Assembly (NCBI GenBank): GCA_964537975.1
Contig: CAZIDP010000011.1
Span: 34,147 to 98,146 of the forward strand
Direction of reading: 5' to 3'
Length of the DNA stretch: 64,000 bases
From: SCBR16-9 sp964537975
Lineage (GTDB): Bacteria > Hydrogenedentota > Hydrogenedentia > Hydrogenedentales > SCBR16-9
The notes under the pieces were generated by a model. It was not told where the DNA came from, searched no databases, and saw only the letters and a program-made list of their open reading frames with translations. The translations under genes were made by a program, and so were the position numbers. Positions 25,591 to 34,713 of this stretch are shown here, one piece after another. The first letter of the stretch is position 1. Each line of letters opens with the position of its first letter.

Positions 25591-27366
25591 CTATAAGCCG
25601 TCCAGGTGGGCAACGGGTATCCATTTTCGGACAGCATTGATCAGCGCAAAGGCTTCCGCGTGCTGGAGGCTGGCCCTGGTCAGCACCTTTTCCCGAATGT
25701 TACCTGATGCCAGGAGTTGTGTCCGGTAACACCCTGCCAGCAGACCGCTCGCAACCGGTGGCGTCCACCATTGGCCATCGAGCTTTACTACGAGATTCGC
25801 TGTTGTGGCTTCGGTCAATTCGCCGTCCGCATTCCAGAGCAACACATCGTTGTAACCGGGATAGGCATGCATGAATTGCTCATATACTTGCCGGTGTGTT
25901 GTCTTGTGGTAAAGGAAAACATCCTGCCGGTCTACTGGAAACTTGGCCAGTGCAACACGTACCGGGGTGGTAGCAGGTGCAATTGCCTGGTTGATATCGA
26001 AGCTGCCATCCTGGTGCAGCAGCAGGCGTACCTTACGGGGTTCTCCGGCGAGTTGGGCAGCAAATTCGGTTAACGTTTGGCGTATGCGGGTACGGTCAAA
26101 TGGAATGCCCCAATAGGTCGCGCTCTGTTCCAAACGCTTCAGATGCTCTTCCAGCAGAAAATAACCTGCGGCATCGTACAGCAACGATTCCAGCAGGGAA
26201 AACTCCGGAATGTGACTTTGCAGAACCTTCGCTTTTATCAGGCATTCTTCGTATTCGGCATCAATACCCGAGTCCCAGGTAATACCGCTGCCCACGGCAT
26301 ACTGCACCTGCTGTGTTTGCGTATTATGCAGTAAAGTGCGGATAGCCACGTTAAATTCCATATCACGGTTCGGTGCTACATGGCCAATCGCGCCACAATA
26401 CACCCCACGTGGATAATGCTCCAAGGTTTGTATGATCCGCATGGTCTCAACCTTGGGCGCGCCCGTTACCGACGCCGGGGGGAACAGTGCCTGAAAAATC
26501 TGTGCGAGTCCGGCACGGGTGGTACAACGTACCTGGCTGGTCATCTGCCATACCGTAGGATAGGCTTCAATCGCGTACAAGTCTTCTACATGCACCGTGC
26601 CCGGATCGCTGATCCGCCCGAGATCATTGCGCACCATATCCACAATCATGACATTTTCAGCCTGCTCTTTCTCCGAAGTCCGCAACTCATTTTTCAGTCG
26701 CTGGTCTTCCTCCACCCAATAACCACGCCGCCGGGTACCTTTCATGGGCTTACTGCGCAGAAGATTCCCGGACAAACTGAAAAATAATTCCGGAGATAAG
26801 GACAGAATCTGGTGTTGCCCGGTATCGAGGTACGCACTGTAGTTGGCCGGTTGACTTTTATACAACAGTTGAAACCAGGCAAAGGGGTCGCGCTCGGCCA
26901 GGGCATTCAGCGGGAAGGTGAAATTGACCTGGTAGGTGTCACCTTTTCCTATATGGGTCTGAATATCCCGGATTGCCTGTTGATAAGTCGCACGTTCTAT
27001 TCCAGGTTGCCAATTTATTTCTGTGGAAGTGTCTGCTGGCGACGGCGTCAAAGGCCAGGGCGCGACTGTTGGTGCCTGGTATATGCCAAACCAGACCAAC
27101 GGCAACCCTTTCAATGGAGGATGCACAGTCAATGCCACATCGAATGCCGGGGCCGCCTCGTAAGCAACAAACCCCACGGCATGATACCCGCGCTGTGTTG
27201 CTGCTTCTACCGCATCCAGACAGGCAACAACCTCCTCCAGGCAATCCGTCTGTATGATGTCAACCGGTTCACTAAACCAATAGGCCTGGTTGCCTCGGGG
27301 CAGTATGGCAGTGCCTGGGTGACGTGGTGGGGTCTTGTGATCTGTATGCGGAAAATGTTTCGTCAT
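25591..27366 (-). CDS. pabBC: Fused aminodeoxychorismate synthase component I / aminodeoxychorismate lyase
   Basis: 591 residues from the ATG at 27366 (TTG at 27381 is the alternative). The N-terminal two thirds are a chorismate-binding PabB domain: GDTYQVNFTFPL, LSLSPELFFSLSGNLLRSKP, MKGTRRRG with the characteristic threonine, ERILxx-like ENVMIVDMVRNDLGRI, SVTGAPKVETMRI and GAIGHVAP. From about residue 395 a class IV aminotransferase (PabC-like) domain follows, with EATTANLVVKLDGQWWTPP and SGLLAGCYR. Together they convert chorismate to 4-aminobenzoate for folate, with ammonia from PabA encoded elsewhere. Such fusions are known in several phyla. A truncated copy of its 3' end lies 1.6 kb downstream. 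Confidence 0.92.
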   Translation of the reverse strand: MTKHFPHTDHKTPPRHPGTAILPRGNQAYWFSEPVDIIQTDCLEEVVACLDAVEAATQRGYHAVGFVAYEAAPAFDVALTVHPPLKGLPLVWFGIYQAPTVAPWPLTPSPADTSTEINWQPGIERATYQQAIRDIQTHIGKGDTYQVNFTFPLNALAERDPFAWFQLLYKSQPANYSAYLDTGQHQILSLSPELFFSLSGNLLRSKPMKGTRRRGYWVEEDQRLKNELRTSEKEQAENVMIVDMVRNDLGRISDPGTVHVEDLYAIEAYPTVWQMTSQVRCTTRAGLAQIFQALFPPASVTGAPKVETMRIIQTLEHYPRGVYCGAIGHVAPNRDMEFNVAIRTLLHNTQTQQVQYAVGSGITWDSGIDAEYEECLIKAKVLQSHIPEFSLLESLLYDAAGYFLLEEHLKRLEQSATYWGIPFDRTRIRQTLTEFAAQLAGEPRKVRLLLHQDGSFDINQAIAPATTPVRVALAKFPVDRQDVFLYHKTTHRQVYEQFMHAYPGYNDVLLWNADGELTEATTANLVVKLDGQWWTPPVASGLLAGCYRTQLLASGNIREKVLTRASLQHAEAFALINAVRKWIPVAHLDGL

Positions 27367-27400
27367 GGAATCTCTGCGCAATTCTGGCTCTTAACGCGGG

Positions 27401-28177
27401 TTACCGATTTTGTATTATGCCATACACCGCTGCGGCATTTCGGGTAGTCGCCGCAGCAAAGTCTTCCAGGGACAACCCCTTCAATTCGGCCAAACATTCT
27501 GCGGTAAAGCGCACGAATCCAGGTTCACACCGTTTGCCCCGTTGTGGCTGAGGGGCCAGGTAGGGGGCATCGGTTTCTACCAGCAAGCGGTTCATGGGAA
27601 CGACCCGGGCAGCGTCTCTCAATGATTGCGCTTTGGGAAAGGTCACATTCCCCGCGAATGAAATATAGAAACCAAGTTCCAGGCAGGCTTCCGCAAATGC
27701 GGCGTCACTCCCAAAGCAATGCATGATACAGCCCGGCAAGGCACCGGCATATTCGCGCAGTATTGCCAGGATATCCGCATCGGCATCGCGGTTATGGATT
27801 ACGACAGCGCGTCCAATGTCACAGGCCAGTGCAAGCTGTCGTTCAAATGGCCCGCGTTGTTCTGCCCGTGGCGTAAACTCGTTGTAATAATCCAGGCCCA
27901 TCTCCCCCAGTGCAACCACGTCTGACAGTTCGCACCACTCCCGCAGCAAGTCTTCCGCAGCATCATCATAGTCCTTCGATTCATAGGGATGTACCCCTAC
28001 GACGGCATACAATGCCGCATACTTTTCAGCAAGTTCCAGCGCGGCACGACTGCCCTCGATGCCATCGCCTACCACCACCGCCCAATCCAGCGCATCGCTG
28101 GTACGTTGCAGCACTGCGGCCAGGTCATCGGCAAATTTTTCAGATTGTAAATGGCAATGCGTATCAACCAGTCCCAT
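27401..28177 (-). CDS. tatD: TatD family metal-dependent deoxyribonuclease
   Basis: 258 residues, typical length. TIM-barrel amidohydrolase-type metal ligands are visible in order: DTHCHL (residues 5-10), ALGEMGLDYY (about 92), VVIHNRDADADI (about 126), IMHCFGSD (about 150) and LVETDAPYLAPQP (about 198). TatD enzymes act on DNA, including 3'-5' exonuclease activity and D-aminoacyl-related hydrolysis in some homologues. It is 3 nt from ricT, and in the order tmk-holB-ricT-tatD seen in many bacteria. Confidence 0.95.
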   Translation of the reverse strand: MGLVDTHCHLQSEKFADDLAAVLQRTSDALDWAVVVGDGIEGSRAALELAEKYAALYAVVGVHPYESKDYDDAAEDLLREWCELSDVVALGEMGLDYYNEFTPRAEQRGPFERQLALACDIGRAVVIHNRDADADILAILREYAGALPGCIMHCFGSDAAFAEACLELGFYISFAGNVTFPKAQSLRDAARVVPMNRLLVETDAPYLAPQPQRGKRCEPGFVRFTAECLAELKGLSLEDFAAATTRNAAAVYGIIQNR

Positions 28178-28180
28178 AAA

Positions 28181-29194
28181 TTACGCACCACCTTTGCTAT
28201 CGTCTGGCTGATTTGAATCCGGGGTACGCTTGTTTAACTTGCGTTTAAGTCTTCTTCTCCGCGACTTGCCGCCCTGTGTTTTCTTCGACTCAGATGCAGT
28301 GGTGTCCGCGCTTGATTGCGTAATTTCGGAAGGTTCTTTGCCGGTCTCTCTATTGGTCTCACTGCCGGTTTCATTGCTGGAAGCAATTTGCGTGGCCTTG
28401 ACAGCCGGTTTGGCTGGAGCTTTTTCCACTGGAACCTTATCCACAACGACTTTGCTTACTGGAATGTCCTCTTCAATATCTTGGGGCACTACATCCAGGT
28501 TATCATCGTCCTGCTCATCTGGTTTAGCTTGCATCCGGTTTGCACGCTGTTTTGCCGTTTCGTATTGATCATTCTCGTAACTGAGACAACACAGGAGCCG
28601 ACCACATTGCCCACTGATTTTGGAGGGGTTCAACGACAAATTCTGACGTTTCGCCATCCGCATGGAAATGGGCATAAAGTCATTTAACCAAGTGGTACAG
28701 CAGAGTTCACGACCACAGGAACCGATACCCCCTACCATTTTTGCTTCGTCACGTACCTGAATATGACGCAGCTCTATCCGCGTGCGCAGATCATGGGCCA
28801 GGTCACGCACCAATTCCCGAAAATCAACCCGGTCTTCTGCTGTAAAATAAAAAACCACCTTTTTTTTATCAAAGGTGTACTCGACATCAACCAGTTTCAT
28901 CGGAAGCTCGTGCAATCGAATCTTTTCCTGACAAACCTTGTAGGCTTCGGCTTCATCCTTCAGTATCTGATTGAAATCTGCCATATCGTCTTCAGTAATA
29001 CTTCGCAGGATATGCATTGGATAACGATCCAGCATCTCGTCCGGGCAAGGTTCGGGGGGTAAAATGCAGGTTCCCCACTCAACACCCCGATCGCTTTCCA
29101 CAATACAGAATTCGTCCCGCTGCAGCGGTATGTTGTCTGATTGAAACGTATACACACGACGTGGTTTCCGCAACCGTACTCGCACCAACTCCAT
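28181..29194 (-). CDS. ricT: PSP1 domain protein (RicT/YaaT-like)
   Basis: 337 residues from the ATG at 29194, with AGGTGA upstream (GTG at 29203 possible). The PSP1 core shows VRVRLRKPRRVYTF, FYFTAEDRVDFRELVRDLA, RIELRHIQVRDEAKMVGGIG, SCGRELCCTTWL and MRMAKRQNLSLNPSKISGQC then GRLLCCLSYE, with the cysteine pattern that holds an Fe-S cluster in the B. subtilis Ric complex. Residues 235-337 form a low-complexity acidic/threonine then basic tail (SRRRRLKRKLNKR) absent from RicT, perhaps for RNA binding. In B. subtilis RicT aids RNase Y mRNA maturation; the role here is inferred. Confidence 0.9.
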   Translation of the reverse strand: MELVRVRLRKPRRVYTFQSDNIPLQRDEFCIVESDRGVEWGTCILPPEPCPDEMLDRYPMHILRSITEDDMADFNQILKDEAEAYKVCQEKIRLHELPMKLVDVEYTFDKKKVVFYFTAEDRVDFRELVRDLAHDLRTRIELRHIQVRDEAKMVGGIGSCGRELCCTTWLNDFMPISMRMAKRQNLSLNPSKISGQCGRLLCCLSYENDQYETAKQRANRMQAKPDEQDDDNLDVVPQDIEEDIPVSKVVVDKVPVEKAPAKPAVKATQIASSNETGSETNRETGKEPSEITQSSADTTASESKKTQGGKSRRRRLKRKLNKRTPDSNQPDDSKGGA

Positions 29195-29221
29195 AAAACT
29201 CACCTATCTCCTCACTGGGCG

Positions 29222-30304
29222 TCAAGCGGCCAGTACAAAAAACAAATCTCTAAAAACCCGACCTATATTTAAATTACGTTCCACATATCGCCAGGATTTT
29301 TCAATGGCATTCAATTTTTTTTCATATGTGGAAATATTAGAATTGCGAAATTGCGCAACGATATCTTGATTAAAAACATGGCGGACATCATTGGTCTCAG
29401 CATAAACCATTTCATCTCTACATAACGTCTTGAACAGGTATAAATACTCCATCAGATCACGACGTATTACCAACTGTACATACGCTTCCAAGGCTTCATC
29501 TTGTTCTTTTTTATTGTCCCTGCTCGCATCAACGTCTTCTTGAACTTCTTGTGACTCAATTTCAACCCGCAACAGGTCCTGTTTTTCCTTGAGTCCTTCC
29601 ATAAAACTGGCGCTCACAGCCAGGGGATCGTGCCCGTTTCGCAATGCCTCCATGATTCCCAGTACCATTCCACGTTTATCCGTATCAACAAGGTTCAACG
29701 CACGCGTCATTTGACCTTGAGAAATGGCGGCCAGGGCATGTGCTTTTTGGGGTTCAACATTACGATGCTTTATCAGGAGCGACGCTACGGTTTCTGTTTT
29801 TAAGACCCCGAAACGTATTTTCTGGCAACGAGAGCGTATGGTGGGCAAGAGCTGGTTGGGCGATTCAGTGACAAGAATAAAAAGTGTGTTGCTGATTGGT
29901 TCTTCAAGTGTTTTGAGGAAATGGTTCTGCGCCGCTACGCTCATACGTTCCACATCGTCCAGAATAAACACGCGATAGCGGCCTTCAAAAGGTCGATAGG
30001 ACGTCATTTCTGTCATCATTTCGACGACTTCAATTTTAAAAATCCGCGTTTTTCCAGTCGGTTTGATAAACTTCACATCGGGATGCGTGCCATGCAATAT
30101 CTTGCGGCATTGATGGCAAGTGCCACAGGCATCATCGGTTTGCTGTTCACAATTGACGGCACAAGCCATTTCCAAGCCAGCCAACGCCTTCCCAACACCA
30201 CCAGGACCCCATAGCAACATGGCGCTGGGCACTCTGTTCCGTCGAATGGCACTTTGCATGAGCTTGACGGCGATAGGCTGGTCAATGACATTTAAAAAGC
30301 TCAT
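29222..30304 (-). CDS. holB: DNA polymerase III subunit delta'
   Basis: 360 residues. AAA+ clamp-loader subunit: P-loop GPGGVGKALA near residue 33 lacks the usual GKT/S, fitting delta' subunits that do not hydrolyse ATP. Zinc-binding cysteines are at C52, C60, C63 and C66. The segments YRVFILDDVERMSVAAQNHFLKTLEEP and TESPNQLLPTIRSRCQKIRF contain the SRC motif. Acts in the clamp loader that places the beta sliding clamp on DNA. Operon position between tmk and ricT is the classic one. The C-terminal domain is rich in charged residues. Confidence 0.92.
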   Translation of the reverse strand: MSFLNVIDQPIAVKLMQSAIRRNRVPSAMLLWGPGGVGKALAGLEMACAVNCEQQTDDACGTCHQCRKILHGTHPDVKFIKPTGKTRIFKIEVVEMMTEMTSYRPFEGRYRVFILDDVERMSVAAQNHFLKTLEEPISNTLFILVTESPNQLLPTIRSRCQKIRFGVLKTETVASLLIKHRNVEPQKAHALAAISQGQMTRALNLVDTDKRGMVLGIMEALRNGHDPLAVSASFMEGLKEKQDLLRVEIESQEVQEDVDASRDNKKEQDEALEAYVQLVIRRDLMEYLYLFKTLCRDEMVYAETNDVRHVFNQDIVAQFRNSNISTYEKKLNAIEKSWRYVERNLNIGRVFRDLFFVLAA

Positions 30305-30415
30305 GGTTGCTACTCTGTATCCTTTATATCATCAGTTTATTTCGTGGCTGCCACATCACCCTGTAGGCAGTATACTGACCTTGAAATCTACACGCAACAA
30401 ATTTGAAGCAGTTTT

Positions 30416-31072
30416 CTATGAATCGATACCAGATTCCTGTTCTTGCGCCCGGCGCTGCAAAAAGGCATCCAGATGCCCCTGAATTTCACGGGCCAGCACC
30501 TCCAGCTCCTGTGAAGCGTCCAACACCAACACCCTTTCCGGCTCATTATCGGCAATCGCCAGGAATCCATCCCGCACACGTCGGTGAAATGCGATAGACT
30601 CTTGTTCTATGCGATCATTACGACCCCGATTTCGGGTACGAGCCAATCCTGCTTCCGGGTCCATATCCAACAAAAATGTTAAATGTGGGCGCAAGTTATT
30701 GGTTGCGATATGGTGCAGTTGCCCCAGCAATTCCAAAGACAGGCCCCGGGCGATCCCTTGGTACGCTGTGGTAGAATCGGAGAATCGATCACACAAAACA
30801 ATCATACCGGCTTCCAGTGCGGGGCGTATGCGTTCTTCAACATGCTGGGCACGGGCGGCAGCGTACAGCAACAATTCTGCCATGGGAACCAGTTCTTTGT
30901 TGGCAGTGTCCAGCAGTACATTGCGAATGGCCTCGGCAGTGGGTGTACCGCCGGGTTCACGCGTCAGCAAAATGGAACAGCCGCGGGTGTCCAGATACTG
31001 CCGGAGCAGCTCCAATTGTGTGGTTTTACCGCTGCCTTCAACGCCTTCAAATGTAATGAATAGACCGCTCAT
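30416..31072 (-). CDS. tmk: Thymidylate kinase
   Basis: 218 residues. P-loop FEGVEGSGKTTQ at residues 8-19, DR(F/Y)-type motif CDRFSDSTTAYQGIARG near 95-110, and LID region ARTRNRGRNDRIEQE near 145-160. Phosphorylates dTMP to dTDP for DNA synthesis. The start overlaps tyrA by 4 nt (ATGA), and holB follows after about 110 nt. Confidence 0.96.
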   Translation of the reverse strand: MSGLFITFEGVEGSGKTTQLELLRQYLDTRGCSILLTREPGGTPTAEAIRNVLLDTANKELVPMAELLLYAAARAQHVEERIRPALEAGMIVLCDRFSDSTTAYQGIARGLSLELLGQLHHIATNNLRPHLTFLLDMDPEAGLARTRNRGRNDRIEQESIAFHRRVRDGFLAIADNEPERVLVLDASQELEVLAREIQGHLDAFLQRRAQEQESGIDS

Positions 31073-31971
31073 TCTCCAGACACCCTTTCATCCTGCATGT
31101 TGTCGCCCACCAACAGATGCCTGGCTGCCTTTCCTTCGGCAAAAAACAGCTCAATGGAATCAGATGCATCCGAGCGCAGGGCTTGTTCAAAAGTCTGCAG
31201 ATTGGCTCTGAGTTTTTTTAGCCCTTTGAGTACTGCCATTTTGTTGGTCAGGCAGATATCCCGCCAAATTTCCGGGCGTGCTGCAGCAATCCGGGTGGTG
31301 TCACGAAAACCGTTGCCGATGACATCAGGTATCACATGTTGTTCGGCCGCACCAATTGCCAGAGCCGCTGCCAGAACATGGGGTACATGGCTGGACAACG
31401 CAAGCATGAGATCATGCTGTTCTGGATCTATGGGGACCACACGCGATCCGACGCTACGCCATAAAAATGCGACCAACGATTGCGCTTCTTCATCAATTCG
31501 GGTGCTGGATTCCAGAAGACAGACACTGCCTTCGTAAAAATCTGGAACGGCATGCTCTGGGCCGAATTTTTCAGAACCAGCCATAGGATGGCTACCCACA
31601 AAGCGCCGTGGTTCCGGCCAGGCAGCATCGGCAAAGTCACAAATTCCAGCTTTCGTACTGGCAACATCGGTGACAATGGCCGATTTATTCAGTAGTGGAC
31701 GGATTTCATGAAGCACAGGGATTACCAAGGCGGCTGGTGTAGATATAACGACAAGATCGGCATCTCGTACTGATTCAGACACACTCAAACTGACCGAATC
31801 AACAGCGCCTTTGGATTTCGCAATCGCCAGACTTTCTTCGCGTCGGCCCACTCCAATGATGTGGTCTGCCAGACGGCGTGACTTCAGGGCAAGACCCAGC
31901 GACGCCCCCAGCAAACCTGCACCAATAATGACGACACACCCAAAAGGCGGTGACGCATTCGATACTGTCAT
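31069..31971 (-). CDS. tyrA: Prephenate dehydrogenase
   Basis: 300 residues. N-terminal Rossmann fold with VVIIGAGLLGASLGLALK (GxGxxG near residue 17) and VISTPAALVIPVL. Substrate-binding features: VTDVASTK, FVGSHPMAGSEKFGPEHA and LALSSHVPHVLAAAL. Oxidatively decarboxylates prephenate to 4-hydroxyphenylpyruvate in tyrosine synthesis; arogenate specificity cannot be excluded. No chorismate mutase or ACT domain is attached. Four-nt overlaps with hisA upstream and tmk downstream show tight coupling. Confidence 0.93.
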   Translation of the reverse strand: MTVSNASPPFGCVVIIGAGLLGASLGLALKSRRLADHIIGVGRREESLAIAKSKGAVDSVSLSVSESVRDADLVVISTPAALVIPVLHEIRPLLNKSAIVTDVASTKAGICDFADAAWPEPRRFVGSHPMAGSEKFGPEHAVPDFYEGSVCLLESSTRIDEEAQSLVAFLWRSVGSRVVPIDPEQHDLMLALSSHVPHVLAAALAIGAAEQHVIPDVIGNGFRDTTRIAAARPEIWRDICLTNKMAVLKGLKKLRANLQTFEQALRSDASDSIELFFAEGKAARHLLVGDNMQDERVSGE

Positions 31972-32699
31972 AGTAATCCCTTGGCTGCCTGTACTGCTTC
32001 CTGAACAGTGAATTGCCGGAGGTAAAGAGAGCGTCCAATGATGATCTCATCTATGCCCAGGGCTTCCAGTTCACGTGCATTACGGATATCGTCCAATGAG
32101 GAGATGCCACCAGAGATCGTGACGGGTATAGAAACGGCTTCCGCAACTTCCGCAGTTGCTTCATAATTCGGGCCCTTCATCATGCCGTCACTGAGGATAT
32201 CTGTATAAATAATGCGTGACGCGCCTGACGCTTCCACTGCTTTGGCAAAATCAACAGCATCGGTGGAGGTATCCTCCATCCAGCCACTCAAGGAAACTTT
32301 GCCTGCACGGGCATCAATACCAACGACAATGCGGCCAGGCCAGACACTACTCGCCTCACGCAGCAAATCAGGAGTCCTGTGTGCCGCGGTACCAAGGATA
32401 ACGCGTTCTGCGCCGGCGTTAATCAGAGTTTCGATAGTGTTCATGTTGCGGATACCACCGCCCACCTCGTAGGGAATCCCGGCGGCAGTCAATTCACGGA
32501 GTTCATCCTCAACACAGCAACGCCCTTTGCGGGCTCCATCTAAATCCACGATGTGTATCAGCCCCTCCTGCAGGGCTTCCCACCATAATGCGGCCTGTGA
32601 CACGGGATTCTCCGAAAACACCGTTTCCTGATCGTAATCACCTTGTACCAAATTGACGCAGTGGCCTCCACGGATGTCGACGGCAGGAACAATATCCAT
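31968..32699 (-). CDS. hisA: Phosphoribosylformimino-AICAR isomerase HisA
   Basis: 243 residues, normal length. TIM barrel with catalytic aspartates in VPAVDIRGGHCV (D8) and VVGIDARAG (about D128). Phosphate sites are EVGGGIRNMNTI, VILGTAAHRTP and TISGGISSLDDI, and YTDILSDGMMKGPN is also characteristic. Catalyses the Amadori isomerisation of ProFAR to PRFAR in histidine synthesis. It is the only his pathway enzyme here, 2 nt after rplT, so the histidine genes are scattered in this genome. Confidence 0.95.
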   Translation of the reverse strand: MDIVPAVDIRGGHCVNLVQGDYDQETVFSENPVSQAALWWEALQEGLIHIVDLDGARKGRCCVEDELRELTAAGIPYEVGGGIRNMNTIETLINAGAERVILGTAAHRTPDLLREASSVWPGRIVVGIDARAGKVSLSGWMEDTSTDAVDFAKAVEASGASRIIYTDILSDGMMKGPNYEATAEVAEAVSIPVTISGGISSLDDIRNARELEALGIDEIIIGRSLYLRQFTVQEAVQAAKGLL

Positions 32700-32701
32700 G
32701 A

Positions 32702-33064
32702 TTATGCCGAAGCCAGGCTGGCTTTAACCTGCTCGACAATTCCAGCGAATGCGACTTCGTCTGTAGCGGCAAGATCAGCAAGTACTTTGCGATCAATATC
32801 GATGTTTGCTATGCGGAGACCATACATGAACTGGCTGTAGTTCAAACCATTGGCGCGCACTCCGGCATTAATCCGTGCAATCCAAAGCTTACGAAAGTCA
32901 CTCTTGCGTGCTCTGCGGTCCCGATATGCGTATTGACCTGCATGGTCTACCGCCTGTTTCGCTGTCTTGTATAAGCGATGGCGACTACCGCGATATCCTT
33001 CGGCCAATTTCAATACTTTTTTACGACGACGGCGTGAAGATGGATTATTGGTTACGCGTGGCAT
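32702..33064 (-). CDS. rplT: 50S ribosomal protein L20
   Basis: 120 residues. Highly basic N-terminus RRRRKKVLKLAEGYRGSRHR followed by YRDRRARKSDFRKLWIARIN and GLNYSQFMYGL, all hallmark L20 segments. Essential early-assembly protein of the large subunit that also represses its own operon in bacteria. About 350 nt downstream of rpmI, in the conserved infC-rpmI-rplT order. Confidence 0.97.
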   Translation of the reverse strand: MPRVTNNPSSRRRRKKVLKLAEGYRGSRHRLYKTAKQAVDHAGQYAYRDRRARKSDFRKLWIARINAGVRANGLNYSQFMYGLRIANIDIDRKVLADLAATDEVAFAGIVEQVKASLASA

Positions 33065-33222
33065 GATTAATATCCTTTCTCATAACGAATGGTCATATTC
33101 GACTTTGGGAATTCAATTGGTCTGTAGTTGGCACTCAAGCCAACGCTCCCGTACAGGTACACAGGGCATAACCCAACGTATGGTTTAATTGGTTTATGCT
33201 GTATCCCTACCTGTCGTGAAAC

Positions 33223-33420
33223 TCAGCTATAAGGCAACAATTTACTGATGCGACTTTTTTCTGCATCAGACAGTAAAGTAGCACTGCGTAAATTACGCAC
33301 ACGTTTTGGGGACTTTCCAGTTTTAAGATGGCGAGCTCCAGCTTTCATGCGCATGATTTTGCCGTTCTTCGTAACCGAAAAACGTTTTGCGGCAGCACGG
33401 TTGGTTCTTATTTTTGGCAT
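33223..33420 (-). CDS. rpmI: 50S ribosomal protein L35
   Basis: 65 residues from the ATG at 33420, giving the standard MPKIRTNRAAAKRF start; the frame extends 15 codons upstream without family similarity. Basic L35 motif RHLKTGKSPKRVRNLR follows. Structural protein of the large subunit, between infC and rplT. Confidence 0.96.
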   Translation of the reverse strand: MPKIRTNRAAAKRFSVTKNGKIMRMKAGARHLKTGKSPKRVRNLRSATLLSDAEKSRISKLLPYS

Positions 33421-33586
33421 AAAAAATCCTCCCAGGTGCAGGGATACCTCATAGCAAGCAGGCAATTCCTACACACCAAGTTGTTCAAAAGCAATAAATA
33501 AAATAAATCAGTAATTTACAACGATATGAAGCCTTGATCTTAATAAATCAAGTAATCACGGGACTGAACCGGTTTGCAGACAGGCT

Positions 33587-34162
33587 TTATTTGCCGGATG
33601 GTTGCAGTACGATACTCATGTTACGGCCTTCCAAGCGTACTCCTTCGGCAGAAGACTCTCCTGTACAGATATCCGCGGTTGCTTCCAACACATTCTGGAT
33701 AATCTCCCTGCCAAATTCCGGGTGTGCCGTTTCGCGTCCGCGAAACATGATCGTCACCTTGACCTTGTTGCCATCTTCCAGGAACTCCCGGATGTGGTTA
33801 GTCTTCGTTTCAAAATCGTGTTTGTCAATTTTGGGGCGGAATTTAATCTCTTTGACCGTTACGGTATGTTGATTCTTCCGCGATTCACGGGTACGTCGTT
33901 TCTGCTCGTACTTGTACTTGCCATAATCCATGATTCGGCAAACTGGTGGACTAGCCTTTGGAGCCACTTCCACCAAGTCGTAGTCACGGGATTCCGCTAC
34001 CCGTAATGCTTCCAATGGATGCATTATTCCCAACTGTTCACCATTTTCATCCACGACCCGAACTTGCTGAGCGCGAATCTGGTTGTTTACCCGGACCTTG
34101 TCGTCCGCGGGTTTAACTGGCCTGGCGATTAGAAGAACCTCCTTCGGGTTGAATTGCTCCAT
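33587..34162 (-). CDS. infC: Translation initiation factor IF-3
   Basis: 191 residues from the ATG at 34162. N-domain VRVNNQIRAQQVRVVDENGE, linker DYGKYKYEQKRRTRESRKNQ, C-domain EIKFRPKIDKHDFETKTNHI and VTIMFRGRETAHPEFG. The N-terminus has about 22 extra residues before the usual NNQIR start, and no strong Shine-Dalgarno; IF-3 genes often use unusual starts, so a downstream start (for example around VRVNN) is possible. IF-3 keeps subunits apart and checks the initiator tRNA. Heads the infC-rpmI-rplT operon behind a probable attenuator. Confidence 0.95.
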   Translation of the reverse strand: MEQFNPKEVLLIARPVKPADDKVRVNNQIRAQQVRVVDENGEQLGIMHPLEALRVAESRDYDLVEVAPKASPPVCRIMDYGKYKYEQKRRTRESRKNQHTVTVKEIKFRPKIDKHDFETKTNHIREFLEDGNKVKVTIMFRGRETAHPEFGREIIQNVLEATADICTGESSAEGVRLEGRNMSIVLQPSGK

Positions 34163-34713
34163 TTTAACTTAATGTATTCCAGCACCTGATTAGGGCAATA
34201 TGCCGAACCATCGTGCGCAGCAATACATACAATGCTTGCAGTTTGTCGCAAAGCACTTTGGATTGTGTTTATGAACCGTATACATCAACACACATGCCAT
34301 ATACCGAGAACCCAACAAAAAACGACAGAAGACTTTCCAGCCCTCTGCCGTTTTAATAAAAAATTATCAAAAAGTGCATCACATTTCAAAATATAAGAAA
34401 TGCCTTAACCAAGCGGACAAGTCATGATGCTTTACGCATCAACAACCGTCGCAAGGTGAGGAGCTGGTACTCCTGCTTATACCGGATTACCCGATAGTAT
34501 GCAAAATATAACAAATAACTGCCTGTCAAGTCAAAAAAATTAAATGTCAAGGATTTCAAGATTTAATGAAACGTTGGGCATAAGCCCATCTTTGTACTAT
34601 CTCTATCTCCCAATTCTGTTTGATTGGTTTCTTGGTTAATTGCTGGTTTTTGGGCATCAGTAACAATAAACAGGTATAAAAATCATATGGAAATCATTCA
34701 GAATTTAAATGGA
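34163..34713 (-). promoter_or_regulatory. Leader region of the infC-rpmI-rplT operon
   Basis: About 550 bp between the MshEN gene and infC. On the minus strand TTGACA occurs twice near 34530-34560, with a poorly spaced TATATT downstream, so promoter assignment is tentative. The segment around 34430-34485 (GCAGGAGTACCAGCTCCTCA) can fold on itself, and the terminator hairpin follows at 34313-34358. No coding frame is convincing. Confidence 0.4.
34313..34358 (-). terminator. Rho-independent terminator in the infC leader (probable attenuator)
   Basis: On the minus strand AAAACGGCAGA pairs with TCTGTCGTTTT (one G-U), followed by TTTTTT. It lies about 150 nt before infC in the same direction and no gene ends just upstream of it. 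In Firmicutes this operon is controlled by an L20-responsive leader terminator; an analogous device is inferred here. Confidence 0.6.

Noticed and set aside
26812..27447. 211-codon plus-strand ORF
   Set aside because: Antisense to pabBC and shifted out of any coding signature; a shadow of the real gene.
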